Assembly: GCA_958407465.1 (NCBI GenBank)
Contig: CATYIV010000021.1
Coordinates: 1 to 37,010, forward strand
Length of the DNA: 37,010 nucleotides
Reading direction: 5' to 3'
Origin: an uncultured Collinsella sp.
GTDB lineage: Bacteria > Actinomycetota > Coriobacteriia > Coriobacteriales > Coriobacteriaceae
Shown: piece by piece, positions 17,012 through 24,566 of the stretch
Layout of the letters: every line of letters begins with the position of its first letter
Numbering within the stretch: position 1 is the first letter of the stretch
The notes under the pieces: generated by a model
Told to the model about the DNA's origin: nothing
Seen by the model: only the letters and a program-made list of their open reading frames with translations
Database searches by the model: none
Translations under genes and position numbers: made by a program

Positions 17012-17821
17012 ATGATCGGAACCCATACCTCCTCGTCCTATACCCCGCACGACGACGTTGCCCCCGCCGACCGTCCACTCATCCTGGTGGCGCCGCGTTG
17101 GGAAGGGGCAAAGCCGTTTTTAAGCGAAACGCTCTCCCCCAACGAAGAAATCGCAAGTGTCTTTGTCGATGCCATCCTTGCCGCCGGCGGCCTGCCGCTG
17201 CAGATGTCCATCACCGAGGACATTGAGGTCATCCGTCATTACGTCGATATCGCCGACGGCATCGCCATTCCCGGTGGCCCGGATGTCAATCCCAAACGTT
17301 GGGGCGATGATCGACCCTACGACCCCACCCTCTGCTGCGAGATCCGTGATAGTTTTGAGTTCAAGCTGGTCGACGAGGTGCTCCGCGCCAAAAAGCCGCT
17401 CTTTACCACCTGCCGCGGCACGCAGCTGCTCAACGTCGCCACCGGCGGCACCCTGTGCATGGACGTGCCGAGCCTGGGCGCTCGCGAGGGCCGCACGCAG
17501 TGGCGCCATACCCACGTGCTCAACGACCCTGTGCATCCCGTCGAGGTCGTGCCGGGCTCGCTGCTGGAGCGCGCGGTTGGCGGGCACAGGCTGATCCAGA
17601 CCAACTCGGCACATCACTGCTGCGTCGATCGTCTGGGTAAAAGCACGCGCTTGGTCGCCAAGGCAACCGACGGCGTTCCCGAGTGCATCGAAGTCGAAGG
17701 CCAGCCTTTCTGCCTGGGCGTGCAATGGCACCCTGAGTACACGTGGAAGACGCTCGAGACCGACTTTAACCTGTGGAAGTCGTTTGTCGAGGCAGCGGCC
17801 AAGGTAAAGCAGGCCCGCTAG
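17012..17821 (+). CDS. Class I glutamine amidotransferase-like gamma-glutamyl hydrolase (peptidase C26, PuuD-like)
   Basis: 269 residues from the ATG at 17012, or 281 from an ATG at 16976; neither has a good ribosome site (weak GAAAG for the former). The family removes gamma-glutamyl groups from compounds such as gamma-glutamyl-GABA in the cytoplasm. Seen: ILVAPRWEGAKPFLSE at the start of the fold, IAIPGGPDVNPKRWGDDRP (the GG-rich strand), the nucleophile elbow TTCRGTQLLNVATGGTL with the catalytic Cys, and the His-Glu pair in GVQWHPEYTW. The triad is therefore complete. Its position behind a glutamate/glutamine-type importer suggests that imported gamma-glutamyl compounds or their products are its substrates; this is inference. 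A strong terminator follows. Confidence 0.85.
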   Translation: MIGTHTSSSYTPHDDVAPADRPLILVAPRWEGAKPFLSETLSPNEEIASVFVDAILAAGGLPLQMSITEDIEVIRHYVDIADGIAIPGGPDVNPKRWGDDRPYDPTLCCEIRDSFEFKLVDEVLRAKKPLFTTCRGTQLLNVATGGTLCMDVPSLGAREGRTQWRHTHVLNDPVHPVEVVPGSLLERAVGGHRLIQTNSAHHCCVDRLGKSTRLVAKATDGVPECIEVEGQPFCLGVQWHPEYTWKTLETDFNLWKSFVEAAAKVKQAR

Positions 17822-17843
17822 CTCGCGAACCGCATAACAGATA

Positions 17844-17882
17844 AGGGCGCCCCGCCGGCCACATGGTCCGGCGGGGCGCCCT
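17844..17882. terminator. Strong bidirectional hairpin terminator
   Basis: A perfect 15-bp, almost all G/C stem (17844-17858 with 17868-17882) with a 9-base loop. It lies between the convergent hydrolase and HPt genes. ATTACCTATAT follows on the plus strand and TATCTGTT on the minus strand; U-runs are short but the stem is very stable. Confidence 0.75.
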
Positions 17883-17926
17883 ATTACCTATATGCTGCCG
17901 GCACACAGTCCAAGGCTCGCAAGCTC

Positions 17927-18283
17927 TTATTCAGCCGCCTCGCGCAGGGCCGACATCGTAGCCGCATATTGCTGCTGCAGTGCATGCATTCCCTCGCGTG
18001 CGCCGTCAACGGCATCGGCGCCGCGCAGCGCATCGGTCACCACAACCGCCGGCTCGTACAGATTATCGAATCCCAGGTTCTGGCTCACGCCCTTGAGCGT
18101 ATGCACTGCCATAAACGCACCTTCGGCGTCTCCTGCCGCCATGGCGGCCTCCAGTTTGTCCATGCTCTCGTCATCCAAAAACTTGAGGGCAAAGCGGGCA
18201 AGCATTTCCTCGCCCATCAGCCGAGCGCACGCGTCATCATAATTAGCGCCGATCTTCTCATACGCCTCACGCATGGAAATCAT
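17927..18283 (-). CDS. HPt (histidine phosphotransfer) domain protein
   Basis: 118 residues, essentially one HPt four-helix domain. The phospho-accepting His61 sits in AVHTLKGVSQNLGF, the standard HPt site with the small residues needed for docking. Such proteins relay phosphate between receiver domains. AAAGGAG lies 9 bases before the ATG; a second ATG three codons later is less well placed. It follows the GGDEF/REC/HD-GYP gene by 23 bases on the same strand, so the receiver domain of that protein is the likely partner. No hybrid histidine kinase is in the window to start the relay. Confidence 0.88.
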   Translation of the reverse strand: MISMREAYEKIGANYDDACARLMGEEMLARFALKFLDDESMDKLEAAMAAGDAEGAFMAVHTLKGVSQNLGFDNLYEPAVVVTDALRGADAVDGAREGMHALQQQYAATMSALREAAE

Positions 18284-18306
18284 GGATTAAAACTCCTTTG
18301 GTCAAA

Positions 18307-20187
18307 CTAAATCGTGGGAAACGCAACAACGTCGGCGGGGCGTGCCAACGTCTCAGCAATACGGTCTTGCACCTCGAGCAGGCAGTCGAGCAACAGTGGG
18401 TTAAAGGTGCCGCACTTACCGTCCAGAATCATCTGGATCGCCTCCTTGTGCGGGATAGCGTCCTTGTACACGCGCACGCTCGTCAGCGCATCATACACGT
18501 CGGCCACCGAGACCACCTGCGCGGCAATGGGAATCTCGGCGCCCTTAAGGCCATCGGGATAGCCCTTGCCGTCCCAGCGCTCGTGGTGCCAACGCGCAAT
18601 TTGGTACGCATATTCCATAAGCGCATTGCCGACGTGATGGCAACCCAGCTCAAGCAACATGTCGGCGCCGATCGTGGTATGCGTCTTCATAATCTCGAAC
18701 TCCTCGGACGTAAGGCGTCCGGGTTTGTTGAGAATCGCATCGTCAATCGCCATCTTGCCGATATCGTGCAGCGCCGAAGCCAGGGCAATCGTGGAGCGTT
18801 CCTCGTTGTCGAGGGAAATGGTGTCGCTACGCTGGACTAGACAGCCAAGCAGCAGCTCGGTCAGCTTTTCGATATTCGTAACGTGCCTGCCACTCTCGCC
18901 ATTGCGAAGTTCCATGACACCGGCCATGATGTCAATGAGCATGCGACTGTTCTTGACGCGCTCGTTGTACTGCTGGGACAGCAGGCTCGTCAGGCGGCGC
19001 TGCTTGGCGTATAGGCGGATGGTGTTGCTTACACGGCGGCGCACGACACGGGAGTCAAACGGGCGGCTGATATAGTCCGAGGCGCCCAGCTCGTACGCGC
19101 GCAGAACCACATCGTCGGAATCTTCGCTCGAGATCATGATGACAGGCAGATTGTCAACAACCGATCGGCGCGACAGATCGGCCAGCACCTCAAAGCCGCT
19201 CACGCCCGGCATGACAATGTCCAGCAGCACGAGCGACAACTCATCGCCATAGCGGTCGACCATATCGAGCGCCGTACGACCGTTGTCGGCCTCGAGGATG
19301 CAATACTCGTCCTTGAGCATCTCGTTGAGAATGGCTCGGTTCATCTCGGAGTCATCGACGATAAGCACCAAAGGCTTTTCGCTTTGGAAGGCCTCGATGA
19401 AATCGCCATCGGTCACGACCGTACCGGCTTTTGCCTTAGCACGGCTCAGTAACTGGACAGCGCGGCCAACGCCCTCATCAACCGTCTCGCCATGAATGCG
19501 AACGCCACCAACACATGCCGTCAAGCTCACGTGCTCATGGCCCGGAATAAACGCGGAACGAACGGCATCGGATACCTGACGCAGGCGACGGGCGAAGTCA
19601 TCGGAGGGAATATCGGGCATGACGGCCACAAACTTGTCGCAGCCATAGCGCACAAGCTCGTCAGTCGAACGGATTCCGCTGCGCATGGCTGTCGCCACGG
19701 CACCGAGCGCAAGGTCGCCGGCATGACGGCCACACGTATCGTTGAAGACCCTAAAATCATCAAGGTCGATCATCGCAACGCCGGCATTCATGCGGGCGCT
19801 ACGGAGCTTTTCCTCGTAATATCGGCGATTATGCACGCTCGTCAGCACGTCGGTGTAGACAAGGTCCTCTTTTGCAGCCTCTTGCCCATCGATCGGACGC
19901 ACCATCAGCAGGACATGAGGCTCGCCCTCGACCTTCAGAGGGCGCAGATGGGCGCGGTACTCAACGCCATCGTTGAGGAGTTGCTCCGACACCTCATCGG
20001 AATCTGTCAAGGCCTCAAGACTTGCCTGGCGCAAACAAGGGCAGCGATCACCGGCGAGCAGGCAGTTAGGCTCGCTCTTAATCTGATCGGCCGACAGCAA
20101 ACGTACCACGGGGTAGGTCTTCGCGACACGGGCGACCTCGGCGGCAGCCTCCTCGTCGGTTAGATTGACCTCGTGATTATTGAGCAT
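18307..20187 (-). CDS. Degenerate GGDEF - receiver - HD-GYP signalling protein
   Basis: 626 residues, soluble. Domains in order: an N-terminal sensor-like region (1-105) with two close cysteines (DRCPC, 47-51); a GGDEF-like domain (110-265); a receiver domain (273-395) with Asp278/Asp279 and phospho-acceptor Asp323 (LVLLDIVMPGVSGFEVL); and an HD-GYP domain (about 415-615) with HDIGKMAI (474-481), RWHHERWDGKGYPDG (532-546) and VVSVADVYDALTS. The GGDEF signature reads GCDKF (182-186), so cyclase activity is unlikely. RSTD (173-176), exactly five residues before it, keeps the RxxD inhibitory c-di-GMP site. In the receiver, the conserved Lys of the KPF motif is Arg375 (ISRPFD). The HD-GYP metal motifs are intact, so c-di-GMP hydrolysis, sensed through the I-site and gated by phosphorylation, is the best inference. 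AAAGGG precedes the ATG. Operon with the HPt gene. Confidence 0.88.
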   Translation of the reverse strand: MLNNHEVNLTDEEAAAEVARVAKTYPVVRLLSADQIKSEPNCLLAGDRCPCLRQASLEALTDSDEVSEQLLNDGVEYRAHLRPLKVEGEPHVLLMVRPIDGQEAAKEDLVYTDVLTSVHNRRYYEEKLRSARMNAGVAMIDLDDFRVFNDTCGRHAGDLALGAVATAMRSGIRSTDELVRYGCDKFVAVMPDIPSDDFARRLRQVSDAVRSAFIPGHEHVSLTACVGGVRIHGETVDEGVGRAVQLLSRAKAKAGTVVTDGDFIEAFQSEKPLVLIVDDSEMNRAILNEMLKDEYCILEADNGRTALDMVDRYGDELSLVLLDIVMPGVSGFEVLADLSRRSVVDNLPVIMISSEDSDDVVLRAYELGASDYISRPFDSRVVRRRVSNTIRLYAKQRRLTSLLSQQYNERVKNSRMLIDIMAGVMELRNGESGRHVTNIEKLTELLLGCLVQRSDTISLDNEERSTIALASALHDIGKMAIDDAILNKPGRLTSEEFEIMKTHTTIGADMLLELGCHHVGNALMEYAYQIARWHHERWDGKGYPDGLKGAEIPIAAQVVSVADVYDALTSVRVYKDAIPHKEAIQMILDGKCGTFNPLLLDCLLEVQDRIAETLARPADVVAFPTI

Positions 20188-20232
20188 ATGGGGCCCTTTC
20201 GATAGCTTCGCATGGTAGCGGTGGGTTCCAAA

Positions 20233-20285
20233 TGTTACAAGGGTAACACCTTGCCGATGCAGGTAAGCACGTAAATGCTGTTACA
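20233..20285 (-). promoter_or_regulatory. TGTTACA motifs upstream of the HD-GYP gene
   Basis: TGTTACAAGGGTAACA (20233-20248) is a 6-bp inverted repeat around four bases, 46 bases before the start codon. CTGTTACA recurs at 20278-20285. The TGTTACA core is the same as in the tandem units at 13124-13340, so a shared DNA-binding protein is possible. No clear -35/-10 pair was assigned. Confidence 0.35.
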
Positions 20286-20398
20286 TTTTTATGAGTTGGC
20301 AGACGGCGCGATTGAAGCCGCAGACGTGAAGTTTTGAACACATTTGTTAACACGGACGAAACGTTTGCGGGTGAAGGCTGCTTTGGCTATTGCGAGTG

Positions 20399-21196
20399 CT
20401 AGAACCCCAGGATGCCACGGACAGTCTGGGCAGCCGCTGCCGGGCGATCGCGCAGGCCGTTGTGCGCGCCGGGAACCGTTACGAGTGGACAGTCCAAAAG
20501 CTCAGCCGCCACCCTCGTGCCCGCCTCGCGAGGCGTGCCAATCGAGAGCTCACCCAGGAGCACGGCGGCCACCGTTCTTGACGCGCGGACGCTATCCCAA
20601 TCGGGAACGCAGGTCATAGTAATCCCGTATTCGTTTGCCATGAAGCCGCGGCCGTTGCGCAGGGCATGTCTGGCTTCTGCCTCGGTTAACTTGGGGGCCT
20701 CAGGGTCCGAATCGCCGATGGCGCCCAGGAAGGCCCGTAATGCCCTGGAGACCTTTCCCGCGGCGATCATCTCGAGCAAAACCGGGGCCGCGCCCAGACC
20801 GGCACCCTCATCCGTCACGGCGGGTTCATGCAGGATCGCACGCGAGATTATGGCGGGGTTTGCACGGAGAAGCTCCAGAGTCACCAGCGTACCGGCACTG
20901 TGCGCGAGCACGTTTGCCGGAGTGCCAATATGCTCGATAACGGCCTGCAGGTCGGCGGCCTGGACGGCGAGGTCGTAGCGTCCGTCTGCAGCGTCGCCGC
21001 TCTCGCCGCAACCGCGGCGGTCGTAGGTAATGACGCGATAGTCACAGGCGAGCTCGCGGGCGATGCCGTCAAAAAAGACACCGTCGACGCACGCACCGTG
21101 CACGCACACCAAGGCGGGTGTATCGGACGATACATCCGGGCCGGCATACTCACGGCAGGCGATCGTGGTGCCCGCATTCTCGACCGTAAATTCCAT
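20399..21196 (-). CDS. Alpha/beta-fold hydrolase
   Basis: 265 residues, cytoplasmic. Seen: oxyanion-hole segment LVCVHGACVDG (29-39), DRRGCGESGD in the early core, the nucleophile elbow AHSAGT with Ser100, and the C-terminal catalytic His in VPGAHNGLRDRP (about 243). The acid residue probably lies after strand 6 near residue 215 but is not certain. Family members are esterases, peptidases or dienelactone-type hydrolases; the substrate cannot be told. A GGGGG ribosome site precedes the ATG. Divergent from the radical SAM gene, with about 225 bases between; single gene, no clear terminator. Confidence 0.85.
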   Translation of the reverse strand: MEFTVENAGTTIACREYAGPDVSSDTPALVCVHGACVDGVFFDGIARELACDYRVITYDRRGCGESGDAADGRYDLAVQAADLQAVIEHIGTPANVLAHSAGTLVTLELLRANPAIISRAILHEPAVTDEGAGLGAAPVLLEMIAAGKVSRALRAFLGAIGDSDPEAPKLTEAEARHALRNGRGFMANEYGITMTCVPDWDSVRASRTVAAVLLGELSIGTPREAGTRVAAELLDCPLVTVPGAHNGLRDRPAAAAQTVRGILGF

Positions 21197-21421
21197 GTTG
21201 TGCCCCCGTCATCAATGCCCATCCAGTTGCACGTCAGTACGGCTGGATAGACCCGCATTGCCTTACGCCTTGTTAACAGATTAACTGTACCTGACCCGAG
21301 ACTTTTCATGGCACCGCATAATGAGCGACGTTAAAAAACGAAACTTGTAAAGCAAGAGCCCGCACCTTGCTCTGGAGCCGATGCTATGCTTAGGCACAAT
21401 TGTCTTGAGGAGCATATGCCT

Positions 21422-22198
21422 ATGTCTACGTTTTTGAATGCCAGCCCCATCTTTGGGCCCGTTCGCAGCCGTCGCCTTGGTCTCTCGCTCGGCGTCAACA
21501 TGATGCCGGCCAGCGGCAAAATCTGCACGTTCGACTGCATTTACTGCGAAAACGGCCTCAACGCCGAGCGTCCCTGCCATGAGCCGTACAACACAGCTAC
21601 CGTGGTACTCGACGTGCTCGAGGCAAAGCTGCGCGAGATGGCAGCTGAGGGCGAGCTCCCCGATGTGATTACCTTCGCAGGCAACGGCGAGCCCACCGCC
21701 GCACCGGAGTTTCCGCAGGCCATCGCCGGCGCTGTCGCGCTTCGCGATCAGCTGGCCCCAAACACCAAGATTGCCGTGCTTTCCAACGGAACGCGCGCCG
21801 ACCGTCCCCAGGTGCACGATGCGCTCATGATGGTCGACGACAACATCCTCAAGCTCGATACGGTCGACCCGGCATTTATCCAGCTGCTCGATCAACCCGT
21901 TGGCCCCTACGATGTAGAGCACCAAATCGAGACGTTCGCGAGCTTTAACGGTCACGTCATTATCCAAACGATGTTTTTGAGCGGCGAGTATCAGGGCAAG
22001 CCCATCGACAACACTGGCGAGGAGTACGTTGCCCCTTGGCTCGCGGCGCTCGAGCGCATTCGCCCGCAGGAGGCGACCATCTACACGGTGGCGCGCGAGA
22101 CACCGGTCGCCGGCCTTGCCAAAGCGGCGCCCGAGGTGCTCGACGCCATCGCCACACGCGTGCGTGCCCTCGGCATCCCCTGCCAGGTGAGCTACTAG
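21422..22198 (+). CDS. Radical SAM protein (COG0731-like)
   Basis: 258 residues from the ATG at 21422; GAGGAG is 9 bases upstream. An ATG at 21416 is too close to it and one at 21386 has no site. The start FLNASPIFGPVRSRRLGLSL and the CTFDCIYC cluster motif (Cys35, Cys39, Cys42; CxxxCxxC) are typical of radical SAM proteins grouped with wyosine-synthesis-like COG0731. FAGNGEPTA is the GGE-type SAM-binding segment, and ILKLDTVDP continues the barrel. Bacterial members have unknown substrates, so a tRNA role should not be assumed. No partner gene is adjacent. Confidence 0.85.
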   Translation: MSTFLNASPIFGPVRSRRLGLSLGVNMMPASGKICTFDCIYCENGLNAERPCHEPYNTATVVLDVLEAKLREMAAEGELPDVITFAGNGEPTAAPEFPQAIAGAVALRDQLAPNTKIAVLSNGTRADRPQVHDALMMVDDNILKLDTVDPAFIQLLDQPVGPYDVEHQIETFASFNGHVIIQTMFLSGEYQGKPIDNTGEEYVAPWLAALERIRPQEATIYTVARETPVAGLAKAAPEVLDAIATRVRALGIPCQVSY

Positions 22199-22239
22199 CA
22201 AAACCACGCAGAAGCCAGTGCCCGCCATCCCGCTCCATC

Positions 22240-22306
22240 AGTTGCGGTGATATAGTTCCTATTTATGCTGTTAAACCGCTTAAATCGGAACTATATCACC
22301 GCAACT
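22240..22306. repeat. 67-bp palindromic element, copy 1
   Basis: Perfect 20-bp arms (22240-22259 and 22287-22306; GTTGCGGTGATATAGTTCC core) flank a 27-base loop. The loop itself has an ATTTA/TAAAT inverted repeat. TTTTA follows on the plus strand. A second copy of identical total size lies at 28624-28690. It sits between the radical SAM and methionine aminopeptidase genes, just before the latter's promoter. Confidence 0.85.
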
Positions 22307-22358
22307 TTTATGGACGCGTGGGTGGGCTATACTAGCTGCGGATGAAAGGAAGTTAGCC

Positions 22359-23246
22359 ATGTATGACAAAGGACCCGTGCCCGGCCGCAACGACGCTTGC
22401 TGGTGCGGCAGCGGCAAGAAATATAAGAAATGCCATAGCGCCTTCGATGAGCGCCTCGAGCGCTTGTGGGAAGAGGGCTGGGAGGTTCTGCCTCGCACGC
22501 TCTACAAGACGCCCGCCGATATCGAGGGCATTAAGCGCTCGGCCGCCATCAACGTGGGCGTGCTCGATTATGTGGGCGAGCATATCGCCGCAGGCATGAC
22601 CACCAACCAGATCGACCAGATGATCTATGACTACACCGTCGAGCACGGCAGCACGCCGGCCGATCTCAACTACGAGGGCTATCCCAAGAGTGTGTGCACC
22701 TCGATCAACGACGTCGTCTGCCACGGTATTCCCTGCGATACGGACGTCCTGCACGAGGGCGACATCATCAACGTGGACTGCTCCACGATCTTGGACGGTT
22801 ACTTTAGTGATTCGAGCCGTATGTTCTGCATCGGCGAGGTCTCGGCCGAGCGCCAGCGCCTGGTCGACGTCACCCGCGCCAGCGTGGAGGCGGGTCTGGC
22901 GGCCGTCAAGCCATGGCTGCCGTTGTCCGTTATGGCCGAGGCCGTGCAAAAGACAGTCGAGGACGCCGGCTTTAGCGTGGTGCGCGAGTACGGTGGACAC
23001 GGCATCGGCAAGGAGTTCCACGAGGACCCGTTTGTGGGCTTTACCACCGAAGCGCCCGACGTGGACACCATCATGGCCCCGGGCATGGTCTTTACCATCG
23101 AGCCCATGGTCAATGCCGGAGCGCCCGACATCAAGATTAGCAAGGGTGACGGTTGGTGCGTGCGCACCAAGGACGGCAGCGATTCGGCCCAGTGCGAGGT
23201 TCAGCTCGTGGTGACCGAGGACGGCTACGAGCTGCTGAGCTGGTAG
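22359..23246 (+). CDS. map: Methionine aminopeptidase type I with SEC-C zinc motif
   Basis: 295 residues, cytoplasmic; removes the initiator Met from new proteins. Residues 8-26 (PGRNDACWCGSGKKYKKCH) form a SEC-C zinc motif (Cys14, Cys16, Cys25, His26), which in other proteins aids ribosome or SecB contact. The peptidase domain starts near 45. The five metal ligands are visible: Asp in DIINVDCST, Asp in GYFSDSSRMF, His in GGHGIGKEFHE, Glu in FTIEPMVN and Glu in QCEVQLVV. GAAAGGA precedes the ATG. A -10-like TATACT (22328-22333) lies close upstream, beside the 67-bp palindrome. A strong terminator follows. Confidence 0.93.
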   Translation: MYDKGPVPGRNDACWCGSGKKYKKCHSAFDERLERLWEEGWEVLPRTLYKTPADIEGIKRSAAINVGVLDYVGEHIAAGMTTNQIDQMIYDYTVEHGSTPADLNYEGYPKSVCTSINDVVCHGIPCDTDVLHEGDIINVDCSTILDGYFSDSSRMFCIGEVSAERQRLVDVTRASVEAGLAAVKPWLPLSVMAEAVQKTVEDAGFSVVREYGGHGIGKEFHEDPFVGFTTEAPDVDTIMAPGMVFTIEPMVNAGAPDIKISKGDGWCVRTKDGSDSAQCEVQLVVTEDGYELLSW

Positions 23247-23255
23247 CTGTAGATG

Positions 23256-23303
23256 CGCCGGATGCTGACGGGTACGCTCGTCTTGCATCCGGCGTTTTTA
23301 TTT
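23256..23303 (+). terminator. Rho-independent terminator of map
   Basis: CGCCGGATGC (23256-23265) and GCATCCGGCG (23285-23294) form a perfect 10-bp stem, followed by TTTTTATTT. Confidence 0.9.
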
Positions 23304-23316
23304 GAACGTTTTGCCT

Positions 23317-23357
23317 GATAAAACCTGCCAAAATAAACCTGTCCCTTTTTGGTAGGT
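23317..23357 (+). repeat. Dispersed ~40-bp stem-loop repeat, copy B
   Basis: GATAAAACCTGCC-AAAATAAACCTGTCCC-TTTTTGGTAGG. CCTGCCAAAA can pair with TTTTTGGTAGG (one G-U) around AACCTGTCCC-type loop sequence. Here it lies between the map terminator and the ribosome site of the dehydrogenase gene. Confidence 0.8.
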
Positions 23358-23376
23358 CGAGCGGAGAGGACTGCTT

Positions 23377-24312
23377 GTGAACATCCTGGTTTTGCTGCCC
23401 GTCAACGACCGTCATCGCGCAATTCTTGAGTCGAGTGCTCCGGGCGAGGACTTTGTCTACACGAGCGCCGACGCCGCCACGCGCAAGCAGGTCGCCGATG
23501 CCGACGTGATCCTGGGCAACATCGACCCTGACATGCTCACGGCATGCGAGCATCTCCAGCTGTTGCAATTGCAGACCGCCGGCTATGACGACTACCTTGC
23601 CGCCGGCACCGTGCCGGCTGACGCCAAGCTGTCTTGCTCGATCGGCGCCTACGGTCAGGCCGTAAGCGAGCACATGTTTGCCATGGTCCTTTCCATGATG
23701 AAGCGCCTGCCCGGTTATCACGACTTGCAGCGCGAGCATCGCTGGGAGGACTTGGGCCCGGTCACCTCGCTCAAAAACGCCAACGTGTTGGTGCTGGGCG
23801 CGGGCGATATCGGCGGCCACTTCGCCACGCTCTGCCGTAGCATGGGTGCACACGTCCGCGGCATCAAGCGCCATCCGCTCGTCTACCCCATTGTGTTTGA
23901 GGACATGGACGGCATGGACGCCCTGCCCGAGCGCCTGGCCGAGGCCGACGTCGTCGCATCCTTTATGCCCAGCACACCCGAGACCCGCGGTCTGGCGAAC
24001 GCCGAGTTCTTCGCCGCGATGAAACCAGGCGCCTTCTTTGCCAACGGCGGCCGCGGCGACCTTGTGGTCACCGACGACTTGGTTACCGCTCTGGAGTCCG
24101 GGCACCTCGCCGGCGCCGCGGTCGACGTCACCGACCCCGAGCCGCTACCCGCCACAAGCCCGCTGTGGGATGCACCCAACATGCTCATCACGCCGCACGT
24201 CTCCGGCTGGTTCCACCTGGCCGCCACGCTCAACAACGTCGTCGACATCGCCGCGGAGAATCTGCGTCACCTGCAGGCCGGCGAGACGCTCCGCTGCTGG
24301 ATCGAACACTAA
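23377..24312 (+). CDS. D-isomer-specific 2-hydroxyacid dehydrogenase
   Basis: 311 residues. The family reduces 2-oxoacids to D-2-hydroxyacids with NAD(P)H. Seen: the dinucleotide-binding loop VLVLGAGDIGGHFATLC, the catalytic Arg in FANGGRGDLVV, the Glu in DVTDPEPLP and the His in NMLITPHVSGWFH, so the catalytic set is complete. It resembles the phosphoglycerate dehydrogenase-like group rather than D-lactate dehydrogenase; the substrate is unknown. It starts at GTG (23377) with GGAGAGGA eight bases upstream. Dispersed repeat B ends 19 bases before the start, so the promoter must lie within or upstream of the repeat. In a 2-hydroxyacyl-CoA context it could supply hydroxyacids, but no link is shown. 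Confidence 0.88.
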   Translation: MNILVLLPVNDRHRAILESSAPGEDFVYTSADAATRKQVADADVILGNIDPDMLTACEHLQLLQLQTAGYDDYLAAGTVPADAKLSCSIGAYGQAVSEHMFAMVLSMMKRLPGYHDLQREHRWEDLGPVTSLKNANVLVLGAGDIGGHFATLCRSMGAHVRGIKRHPLVYPIVFEDMDGMDALPERLAEADVVASFMPSTPETRGLANAEFFAAMKPGAFFANGGRGDLVVTDDLVTALESGHLAGAAVDVTDPEPLPATSPLWDAPNMLITPHVSGWFHLAATLNNVVDIAAENLRHLQAGETLRCWIEH

Positions 24313-24314
24313 TT

Positions 24315-24342
24315 GTTCCGGCGTTTTGCCAAACGCCGGAAC
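24315..24342 (+). terminator. Hairpin after the dehydrogenase gene
   Basis: GTTCCGGCGTTT and AAACGCCGGAAC form a perfect 12-bp stem with loop TGCC, starting 2 bases past the stop codon. The tail (CCCTCGACG) has no T-run, so termination may be inefficient or the hairpin may protect the mRNA end. Confidence 0.55.
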
Positions 24343-24355
24343 CCCTCGACGCTGC

Positions 24356-24453
24356 GAGCCCGCCAGAGCGGCAATCTGACGTTCAATCGTCGGGCATGGC
24401 CAAAAGGCCTATGCCCTCCTCTTTCACGTCACCTTGCTCGCTCTGGCGGGCTC
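24356..24453. repeat. Nested palindrome 1 (98 bp)
   Basis: Outer 15-bp perfect arms (24356-24370 and 24439-24453, GAGCCCGCCAGAGCG); then TGACGT/ACGTCA (24377-24382 with 24426-24431); then, across a symmetric 9/9-base internal loop, GGGCATGGCC (24392-24401) pairs with GGCC-T-ATGCCC (24406-24416) around AAAA. No reading frame is involved. It lies in a 250-base intergenic stretch between convergent genes that otherwise holds only a small AATGCC/GGCATT hairpin (24503-24517) and repeat C. Confidence 0.8.
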
Positions 24454-24523
24454 TCGCTGACTTTTGCTCTACCTGCGGCATTTTAGGGCCCTATCGGCTT
24501 GCAATGCCACTGGCATTTACCCA

Positions 24524-24566
24524 GATAAAACCTGCCAAAATAAACCTGTCCCTTTTTGGCAGGTTT
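24524..24566. repeat. Dispersed ~40-bp stem-loop repeat, copy C
   Basis: GATAAAACCTGCC-AAAATAAACCTGTCCC-TTTTTGGCAGGTTT. AACCTGCCAAAA pairs perfectly with TTTTGGCAGGTT. Its last bases overlap the stop codon (24567-24565) of the M18 aminopeptidase. As a hairpin followed by T-rich sequence it could serve as a terminator. Confidence 0.85.
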
